NCBI GenBank assembly: GCA_005116795.1
Contig: SWDL01000177.1
Coordinates: forward strand, 1 to 6,921
Direction: 5' to 3'
Source: Nitrospira sp.
GTDB taxonomy: Bacteria; Nitrospirota; Nitrospiria; Nitrospirales; Nitrospiraceae
Length of the DNA: 6,921 bases
The number at the start of each line of letters is the position of its first letter. Position 1 is the stretch's first letter. The position numbers and the translations under genes were made by a program. Below the pieces are notes generated by a model. The model had not been told where the DNA came from. It did no database searches and saw only the letters and a program-made list of their open reading frames with translations. Positions 1 to 5,480 of this stretch are shown here, in pieces.

Positions 1-2684
1 GCCTTGCGCCGCGCCGGCACCAAATCCTTGGGCGCCAACGAGATCCGGCCCTTGAATTGCGTCACGCCGATCTTCCGAATCGTCCCGCGCCCCGTCTTGT
101 AGCGCGGGGCATTGCTCAGGGGATCGGAAATGTTGGCCGTAATGGCCTGTGACGGCGCCCCCGGCCACATGAAGTACTGGAAGGCCACGCCGGGCTTCAC
201 CAGCACCGCCTCTTGGTCGTACACGATGGCCATCGCCGAGACCGACCCCTTGGTCGGCCTGAGATAGCCCTTCCGCAGCAGCGTGGACGCCAGCATGTCG
301 TCGTCGTCCGGCGCATACCAGCCGGCCACCTGCACCCAGACCAGATCGTTCTCGATCGCCACGAGATCCCCAGTTTCGATCCCGCGCGGCTTCGCGTCGT
401 CGGGGTGCAGCTCGACGAAGTTCATCGGATAGCGCTGCATGACCACCGGCACCCGGCTGTCGTCGTAGAGCGACTGCCACATCTCGTTCACCCGCCCGTT
501 CGTGATCCAGAGCTCGCCCTTCTCTTTGCGGGGGGCGACCAGGTCATGATAGTCCTTGTAAATGCGCCAGTCGGTGACGCGGAGCATCCCCTTGCCGGTC
601 GTCGACGTGAACATCGTGAAGTTCTTGTGCAAGGTCGTAATCCCCGGCGTCCGATAGAAATCATTGAGCTTGGTCGAATCATGGAGCCGCTTGGTCTCCA
701 GGAGTTTGCCGTCGACCAGGAGCAGCGGCGTCTGCAACCCGTTGGCGCCTTTTTCCCGCAGCACCGCGTAGGGCGTGGTCTTGTTCATCGCGGCATAGGT
801 GAGCAAGGGCGCGTAGTCCTGCGACCCGTTGCGGGTGAACCGCGCCGCTTCCTTGAACACATCCTCCGCCGTGTTCCAGTTCCAGCCGTCGAAGCCCATC
901 TTCTTGGCGACTTCCTTGTGCATCCACCAATCGGGCTTCGCCTGGCCGGGCGGGTCCGTGATCTTCTCGTAAATCTTCAGCACCCGCTCGCCGTTGTTCC
1001 GCGCGAAGTCGTCTTCGCCCCACTGCGCCGACGGCAACACGAAGTCGGCATACTGCGTCCCGAGGAGCCGGAGATAGGGATCCGCATGGACCACCACCAG
1101 ATGGCCGGCATCCACCCGCTCGATCAGCGTTTGGATGACATGGGACTCTTCCGTGCTCTGGGGCTGCTGCGGGGGATCGATCGTATGGTTTTTGATGTAC
1201 TGCGCGAGGTCCTGGGATCCCATACTGCTCTCGATCCATTGGGTGGCCTCGATCCACATGAACCGGGTCCGCCCCGCCAGCGTCCACTTGTCTTGCTGCA
1301 TGTTGAGCCGGCCCATCCGCGCGCTGCGCTCCGGGCTCTTCATGAAGGGATAGGCCGCCCCGCGCACCATGCCGCGCTGATGGCCCCCGCCACGGACGCA
1401 CATCGCGCCGGGCCGGTTCCCGGACCCGACGAGCATCGCCACGTTGACCAGGGCGGAGGTGCCCAGGTAGTTGTTGGACCAGTACAGGCCCTTCTCGTTG
1501 GCCATCGTGACCTTCGGGCGCGGATTCTTGCCTTCGTTCGTGAGCACCTTCGCGGCCCGGATGATGTCCTCGCGCTTGACGCCGCAGATCTTCTCCGCCG
1601 CCTCGAGCGTGCTGTACTCATCCTTCAGAATCCATTCCTTCCACTCCGGGAAGCCGCGGCCGAACCGCGTGTTCCGCCATTCCCGGGGGGTGTTGCGGGT
1701 GCCGCGCCCGCTGCCCATCCAGATGTCGTCGGTGGAGCCGACCCACTCGTGCATCCACTCCTTGTCCTCCCAGCCGTTCTCGGTAATGACCCGCGCGATG
1801 GCATTGAGGAGCACCTGGTCGGTGCCCGGGAAGATCAGGAACGAGACGCCGCCGGTCTTCTCGGCCCAGGTGTTGTCCTTCGTGCGGCGCGGCAACACCG
1901 TGATCGCCTTGCCCTTGCCTTCCATGATCCACTCGGTGAATATGACGGTCTGGTCGGCATAGAGCGGATCCCCCACCATCATCACGACGTCCGCGTCGCG
2001 GAAGTCCTCGTACGACGCCGCGAAGGTGTCCATCCCGGCATCCTCGAGGCCGGTCGAGTCATCCGTCTCGTTCGGCTTGTCGTGGTGCCCGGTGTTCGGC
2101 GTCTGGATGTTCTGGTGCGCCATCTTCGTCATGGCGTAGGTGTTTTGATAGTAGTGATAATTGTGGAACTTGAACCCGATCGTCAGCTCGCCGTGCTTAT
2201 CCATGCTGTGTCGCATGACGGCCGCGATGATCGTCGTCGCCGCATCCCAGGAAATCGGCGTCAACATGCCCCGCACTCTCAACAGCGGCATCGACACACG
2301 ATCCGCGGTGGGGCCGTAGGGGTTGTAGATCTTTTGCGCGACGCGCCCGCCCCGGATGCTGTGATTGCCCAACCGGTTCGTCCGCTTGCTGTTGGCGGGC
2401 ATCACGATGACGTTGTGCGGCTCCCCGTCGATCAACCCGATCGTGTGCTGATTCGCATTCGGCCAGTTCCCGCCGGCCGCTTCTTCCACCGGAAAATCCA
2501 CCCCAATGGCGTTATCCGCCGCCTTCGGCCCGCCTTCGACGCCCAAGGGCCAGACATAGGCATTGTAGGCGCAGCCGACAATGCAGTAGTCGCAGCCCGT
2601 GTGCAGCAGCTTGGCGTCCTTGGGCGGGAGCGGAATTTTCTCCTTGGGGAGGTCTCGAAAGATAGACTTCATGTTCGTACTCAT
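1..2684 (-). CDS. AioA/IdrA-type molybdopterin oxidoreductase, large catalytic subunit (3' end cut by window)
   Basis: This is the catalytic subunit of a periplasmic molybdenum enzyme of the DMSO reductase superfamily, arsenite oxidase branch. 894 codons are visible with no stop. The start at 2684 follows a strong AAGGAGG site, 19 bases after the Rieske gene. Seen: C31-x2-C34-x3-C38 in a GCDYCIVGC context, then Ser109 in GNHSIRGG where most relatives have a fourth Cys; this is the AioA-type [3Fe-4S] signature. Molybdopterin-fold segments continue to the edge, and the last visible stretch looks close to the natural C terminus. From memory of AioA structures, the arsenite pocket is His195, Arg197, Glu203, Arg419 and His423 (A. 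faecalis). By eye these align with His201, Lys203, Asp209, Arg431 and His435 here, and the Ala199 next to Mo becomes Asn205. There is no signal peptide, so export with the Tat-tagged Rieske partner is expected. AioA is about 825 aa, so this protein is longer, as I recall for iodate reductase IdrA. Family is sure; substrate is not. Confidence 0.93.
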   Translation of the reverse strand, partial: MSTNMKSIFRDLPKEKIPLPPKDAKLLHTGCDYCIVGCAYNAYVWPLGVEGGPKAADNAIGVDFPVEEAAGGNWPNANQHTIGLIDGEPHNVIVMPANSKRTNRLGNHSIRGGRVAQKIYNPYGPTADRVSMPLLRVRGMLTPISWDAATTIIAAVMRHSMDKHGELTIGFKFHNYHYYQNTYAMTKMAHQNIQTPNTGHHDKPNETDDSTGLEDAGMDTFAASYEDFRDADVVMMVGDPLYADQTVIFTEWIMEGKGKAITVLPRRTKDNTWAEKTGGVSFLIFPGTDQVLLNAIARVITENGWEDKEWMHEWVGSTDDIWMGSGRGTRNTPREWRNTRFGRGFPEWKEWILKDEYSTLEAAEKICGVKREDIIRAAKVLTNEGKNPRPKVTMANEKGLYWSNNYLGTSALVNVAMLVGSGNRPGAMCVRGGGHQRGMVRGAAYPFMKSPERSARMGRLNMQQDKWTLAGRTRFMWIEATQWIESSMGSQDLAQYIKNHTIDPPQQPQSTEESHVIQTLIERVDAGHLVVVHADPYLRLLGTQYADFVLPSAQWGEDDFARNNGERVLKIYEKITDPPGQAKPDWWMHKEVAKKMGFDGWNWNTAEDVFKEAARFTRNGSQDYAPLLTYAAMNKTTPYAVLREKGANGLQTPLLLVDGKLLETKRLHDSTKLNDFYRTPGITTLHKNFTMFTSTTGKGMLRVTDWRIYKDYHDLVAPRKEKGELWITNGRVNEMWQSLYDDSRVPVVMQRYPMNFVELHPDDAKPRGIETGDLVAIENDLVWVQVAGWYAPDDDDMLASTLLRKGYLRPTKGSVSAMAIVYDQEAVLVKPGVAFQYFMWPGAPSQAITANISDPLSNAPRYKTGRGTIRKIGVTQFKGRISLAPKDLVPARRK

Positions 2685-2690
2685 AGTCGG

Positions 2691-2700
2691 TCCCCTCCTT
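2691..2700 (-). promoter_or_regulatory. Ribosome binding site of the molybdopterin subunit
   Basis: The minus strand reads AAGGAGGGGA, a near-perfect Shine-Dalgarno sequence ending 6 bases before the ATG at 2684. It fixes that start over the in-frame ATG at codon 5 and suggests strong translation of the catalytic subunit. The site lies wholly in the 19-base gap after the Rieske stop codon. Confidence 0.8.
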
Positions 2701-2703
2701 CAC

Positions 2704-3279
2704 TCAGATCTTTTGTAGATTGTCGGCAAAGCCGTAGATGATCCCCATCACGCCGGTCGCATAGATGTCGTCGCCCTCGACTTCCAGCTCGATCTGCGGC
2801 AGCGTGGCCGGCGCCGACGCGGCAAAGTTCTGCCCGTTCAGCGTGAGGTCGAACGCCGACATGTGGAAGGGGCAGGGCCCCAGGATCTTCCACTTGCCGT
2901 TGTACAAGTCTTGAAGGTCGCCCCCCTGGTGCTGGCAGAGCGTGTTGAAGGCGACGATGTCCTTCTCCGGCCCGACGCCGTTCCGCGCCGCCTTGCCCAA
3001 CTTGACGAGAATGTTGCGCTGGTTCTCGTGCTTCTGCGGATAGAAAAACTTCACCGGCTTGTCCACGGACAGACTGCTGACGGTCCCGATCTTCACCCGC
3101 GGATACCGCGAAATCTTCATGGCCGCCTGCGCCCCGTTGACGGTGAGTTCCGGCAGCGGAATCACCACGGTCGCCAGCGCCGCCGCCCCGGCCAGCAACG
3201 TCTGTCGCCGGGTCACGCAGGGCTTCTCACTGAAGCATGCCAGATCCTCTGCGATAGTGGTCAACTTCTCCGCATTCAT
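2704..3279 (-). CDS. Rieske [2Fe-2S] small subunit (AioB/IdrB-like) with Tat signal
   Basis: This 191-aa protein is the electron-transfer small subunit that pairs with the molybdenum subunit. Near the N terminus, TRRQTLL (Arg24-Arg25) is followed by an Ala-rich hydrophobic stretch and an AQA-A site near residue 52. This is a twin-arginine signal, so the folded, cluster-loaded complex is expected in the periplasm, possibly membrane-anchored if the signal is uncleaved. Cluster ligands are Cys115-x-His117 (CQHQGG) and Cys136-x2-His139 (CPFH). They are separated by 18 residues, slightly more than the common 15-17. The two extra cysteines that form a disulfide in bc1-type Rieske proteins are Gly and Phe here; loss of that bridge is also known among AioB proteins. 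The ATG at 3279 is chosen because of the extended Shine-Dalgarno just before it; a longer reading from 3381 would run into the peroxidase gene. The gene sits 43 bases after the peroxidase gene and 19 before the molybdenum subunit, which indicates one operon. Confidence 0.93.
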   Translation of the reverse strand: MNAEKLTTIAEDLACFSEKPCVTRRQTLLAGAAALATVVIPLPELTVNGAQAAMKISRYPRVKIGTVSSLSVDKPVKFFYPQKHENQRNILVKLGKAARNGVGPEKDIVAFNTLCQHQGGDLQDLYNGKWKILGPCPFHMSAFDLTLNGQNFAASAPATLPQIELEVEGDDIYATGVMGIIYGFADNLQKI

Positions 3280-3286
3280 GATGACA

Positions 3287-3293
3287 CCCCCTT
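3287..3293 (-). promoter_or_regulatory. Ribosome binding site that sets the Rieske start
   Basis: The minus strand reads AAGGGGGTGTCATC before the ATG at 3279. This matches the extended anti-Shine-Dalgarno complement AAGGAGGTGATC with G for A in the core. It decides the start in favour of ATG 3279 over the in-frame ATG at 3381, which lies inside the peroxidase gene. Confidence 0.7.
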
Positions 3294-3322
3294 GACGATG
3301 TAGTCGTTTCGGATGCAACGCG

Positions 3323-4594
3323 CTAGTTAATCCCCGTGATCGTGCTCGTGTTCCCGTAGGGCGGCAGCTTCGGGTTCGCAAACTCCATCCCCGGCAGCTT
3401 GCCCTCGTCGCTGCTCAACGTCTCCAGGAAGGCCACCAAATCTTTTTGCTCCTGCTCCGTCAGATTCAGCGGCTTCATGAGCGGGCTCTTGGTCCCAAAC
3501 CGATCCTCGCCCCCGCCCTTGTTGTAAAAATCGACGACTTCCTCCAGCGTGAAGAGGGTTCCGTTGTGCATGTAGGGCGCCGTGTACTTGATCTCGAGCA
3601 ACGGCTGAGTGCGGTTCCGACCTACATCCTTCTTCCGATGCTCGTTCAGGAAAGCACCCAGATCGTCGTCCACCGCCGCATAGTTCGAGACCCCGTTCGA
3701 CCGGGCTCGGAACCGCACCTCGATCTGGCGCAGGGGATCGGTCCCGAAGCTCTCAGGTCTCGGCAACGCTGTGCTATGGTGATCCTCATCCGTGAACACT
3801 TCGCCGTTGTGGCACATGATGCAGCGGGCCTTGCCAGCGAATAACTGCATCCCCTTCTTGGCTTGCTCGCTGATGGCCTTGTCGTCCCCCATCAAATACC
3901 GCTCGAAGGGGACTTGGGCCGGCTCGGAACTCAGCGCATGCCGCTGGAAGGCGGCGATGGCCCGGCTCTGGTTCTCCCAGTGGGGTGGGCCGCCGAAGAT
4001 CTCTTGGAACATTTGCCGGTACTCCGGCACCTGCATCAGCCTCGCCTGAGCCATATCGGGCTGCACGTTGCCCGCGCTCCCGCCGAAGGCCGCGGCGCCG
4101 GCTTGAGCCTCCAACGACAGGGTGCGGCCTTCCCAGAAATACTTGGCCAATCGGCCCGTATTCATCGCCGAGTGGGAGTTCCGGAAGTGCGAGGTGCCGG
4201 GATAGCCCACAGAAATCTCTCCCGATTCGCCCCAGCCCATGGTGGGATGGTGGCACTTGACGCAGGCCGTGGAGGCATCGCCGGAGAGACGCGTATCAAA
4301 AAACAACATCGCCCCCAACTTCACTTTTTCCGGACTGTAGCAATTGTCGAATTGCTTGCACGGCGCGACCGGCTTCAGCACCGTGATCGGCCGAAGCGAA
4401 ATGTCCCGACCGTCGATATTTTTCGCAAACTCCACCACGGCGGGATCCGCTTTCAGCTCCCTGAATTTCTTGTCTTCCGCTGCCTGCACGAGCCAATAAC
4501 TGCCCGTCACCGCCACCAGCAGGCCGACAGACACCCCCCACTTCAAACTTCTTATGCCTTGCTGTCTTGGGTCTCCCCTCACTTGACAATTCAT
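3323..4594 (-). CDS. Di-haem cytochrome c peroxidase / MauG-family protein (IdrP-like by context)
   Basis: This 423-aa periplasmic di-haem c-type cytochrome belongs to the CCP/MauG family, which reduces hydrogen peroxide or carries out related high-valent haem chemistry. A positively charged N terminus, a hydrophobic segment (about 19-36) and a VQA-A site near residue 38 make a Sec signal peptide. Haem sites are C111-V-K-C-H115 and C258-I-M-C-H262. Other family marks are FRNS and a KYFWEGR segment (Trp154) between the haems, and the C-terminal APYMHNG...TLEEVVDFYN block, whose Met342 is the likely distal ligand of the second haem. Cys79 and Cys85 form an extra pair that may be a disulfide. 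The gene leads the operon, with Rieske and molybdenum subunits behind it. In iodate reductase clusters such peroxidases (IdrP1, IdrP2) are thought to remove peroxide released during iodate reduction. It could instead pass electrons to or from the Rieske protein. The stop is TAG at 3323-3325. Confidence 0.92.
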   Translation of the reverse strand: MNCQVRGDPRQQGIRSLKWGVSVGLLVAVTGSYWLVQAAEDKKFRELKADPAVVEFAKNIDGRDISLRPITVLKPVAPCKQFDNCYSPEKVKLGAMLFFDTRLSGDASTACVKCHHPTMGWGESGEISVGYPGTSHFRNSHSAMNTGRLAKYFWEGRTLSLEAQAGAAAFGGSAGNVQPDMAQARLMQVPEYRQMFQEIFGGPPHWENQSRAIAAFQRHALSSEPAQVPFERYLMGDDKAISEQAKKGMQLFAGKARCIMCHNGEVFTDEDHHSTALPRPESFGTDPLRQIEVRFRARSNGVSNYAAVDDDLGAFLNEHRKKDVGRNRTQPLLEIKYTAPYMHNGTLFTLEEVVDFYNKGGGEDRFGTKSPLMKPLNLTEQEQKDLVAFLETLSSDEGKLPGMEFANPKLPPYGNTSTITGIN

Positions 4595-4598
4595 AATT

Positions 4599-4612
4599 CA
4601 CCCCCTACTCCT
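4599..4612 (-). promoter_or_regulatory. Ribosome binding site of the peroxidase gene
   Basis: The minus strand reads AGGAGTAGGGGGTG, ending 4 bases before the ATG at 4594. The GGGGGTG part matches the extended Shine-Dalgarno form also seen before the Rieske gene; the AGGAG part is 13 bases from the start and probably too far to be the main site. It supports ATG 4594 over the out-of-frame GTG at 4601. Confidence 0.6.
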
Positions 4613-4632
4613 GATTGTTCGTTCTTCCCTCG

Positions 4633-4661
4633 ATTCAAATTCCTCTTTACCTCTAAATCAA
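4633..4661 (-). promoter_or_regulatory. Candidate sigma-70 promoter for the peroxidase-Rieske-molybdenum operon
   Basis: On the minus strand TTGATT (4661-4656, four of six matches to the -35 consensus) and TTGAAT (4638-4633, four of six to the -10) are separated by exactly 17 bases. They lie in the AT-rich part of the gap upstream of the peroxidase gene. Transcription would start near 4626, about 30 bases before the ATG. I saw no clear sigma-54 -24/-12 element. The match is modest, and the call rests mainly on spacing and position. Confidence 0.3.
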
Positions 4662-4838
4662 GACTCTCTTTCCCGATCTTCCTCTTCTTCCAGCGTGTGG
4701 CATACATCACTTCAAACCGTCCCGCCTCACATTCTTGGCGCTCCTTGCGACGATGCATATTAGGAGGAACCGGCCGGCGAGGCTATCGCCTAAAGAGTGG
4801 ATTTTCTCTCGCCCGTTTGGGTGATGGAGGGGCCCGGA

Positions 4839-5480
4839 CTACTTGGCGCCGAGAAACATCAGGACAGCTTCGACCCGTCCGGCGACGCCGAGTTTATGAT
4901 AGATGTGATGCAGGTGAGTCTTGACCGTATCAGCGGACACGCACAATTGATCGGCGATTTCCTTGTTCCCGCATCCGGCCGCCGCCCGAGCCAGGATCTC
5001 TCGCTCGCGGTCGGTTAACCCCACCAGCCCCCCGGCCGAGTGGTCGCTCCCTTGCTTCATCGACGTATAGGCTCTTCGGGCCGATCGATCCGCCAGGAAT
5101 GCCGAGACCACCGGTTCTCCTCGGTGCGTCCCACGGATGATCCGCAGGAATTCTTCGTGATCGGCGTCTTTCAGGATATAGCCGCAGGCGCCCGCCTGCA
5201 CGGCCGCCACAATCCTGGTGTCGTCGTCATGGACCGACAACATGAGAATCTTGACCTCAGGCAGACATCCTTTAATCAGCTTGGTCGCGGTCACACCATC
5301 CAGCCTGGGCATGTCCACATCCATCAAGACAAGATCCGGATTCACGGCGGTGACCACGTTGAAGGCTTCGGCGCCGTCCGCCGCTTCGCCGACGACCTGC
5401 AAGTCGGGTTCGCGATCGAGGAGTAACCGGAGACTTTGTCGCAACAGCCGTTGGTCTTCGGCAATGACTAATCGGATCAT
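4839..5480 (-). CDS. NarL/FixJ-family response regulator (receiver plus LuxR-type HTH)
   Basis: This 213-aa protein is a cytoplasmic DNA-binding response regulator of complete, normal length for its family. The receiver domain (about 1-120) has the acidic pair Glu8-Asp9, the phosphoacceptor Asp54 in LVLMDVDMP, Ser82 and Lys104. A linker of about 30 residues leads to a LuxR/GerE helix-turn-helix (about 152-213) with LTDREREIL, NKEIADQL and DTVKTHLHHIYHKLGV, the standard dimer and DNA-contact elements. The ATG overlaps the kinase stop codon as ATGA, and there is only a weak purine stretch upstream, so translation is probably coupled to the kinase. It lies immediately upstream of, and in the same direction as, the peroxidase-Rieske-molybdenum genes, and is the obvious candidate to control them. 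That link is inference: NarL-type regulators often act on distant targets. Confidence 0.93.
   Translation of the reverse strand: MIRLVIAEDQRLLRQSLRLLLDREPDLQVVGEAADGAEAFNVVTAVNPDLVLMDVDMPRLDGVTATKLIKGCLPEVKILMLSVHDDDTRIVAAVQAGACGYILKDADHEEFLRIIRGTHRGEPVVSAFLADRSARRAYTSMKQGSDHSAGGLVGLTDREREILARAAAGCGNKEIADQLCVSADTVKTHLHHIYHKLGVAGRVEAVLMFLGAK

Larger units (their letters stand above)
4595..4838. other. Intergenic region between the response regulator and the redox operon
   Basis: This 244-base gap is the only substantial non-coding stretch in the window and is less GC-rich than the genes. On the plus strand 4610-4690 is strongly pyrimidine-biased. It holds the peroxidase ribosome binding site and a candidate promoter. 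A small perfect inverted repeat, GGCGA-GGCTA-TCGCC (4776-4790), could form a 5-bp stem about 50 bases after the response regulator stop codon. No T-run follows it, so it is a poor intrinsic terminator; read-through from the two-component genes into the redox operon is possible. I see no convincing small gene here. Confidence 0.6.

Noticed and set aside
1..2684. Periplasmic nitrate reductase, nitrite oxidoreductase or formate dehydrogenase as the identity of the molybdenum subunit.
   Set aside because: The CDYCIVGC start with Ser109 in place of the fourth Cys, the RGGGH pocket motif and the adjacent Tat-Rieske partner are specific to the Aio/Idr branch; the others have four-Cys clusters and different partners.
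213..2741. An 842-codon open frame on the plus strand opposite the molybdenum subunit gene.
   Set aside because: Its codons line up exactly with those of the minus-strand gene, so it is open because that gene almost never uses TTA, CTA or TCA. Its product is rich in Arg, Pro, His and Val with no recognisable domain, while the minus strand encodes clear AioA motifs.
2704..3381. A longer Rieske reading starting at the ATG at 3381.
   Set aside because: The extra 34 residues overlap the peroxidase C terminus in another frame, would place the Tat motif too far inside, and lack a ribosome binding site; the ATG at 3279 has a strong one.
4776..4790. Hairpin GGCGA-GGCTA-TCGCC as an intrinsic terminator of the two-component genes.
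   Set aside because: The stem is only 5 bp and the minus strand has no T-run after it, so it is mentioned only within the intergenic entry.
3863..4924. A 353-codon plus-strand frame running across the peroxidase start, the gap and the end of the response regulator.
   Set aside because: It is antisense to two well-supported genes, shows no family motif, and changes composition abruptly in the gap; it is a chance frame in GC-rich sequence.
4761..5018. A plus-strand AGGAGG (4763-4768) followed by a 73-codon frame from the GTG at 4797.
   Set aside because: The site is about 30 bases from the GTG, too far for initiation, and the frame is antisense to the DNA-binding domain of the response regulator with no recognisable product.
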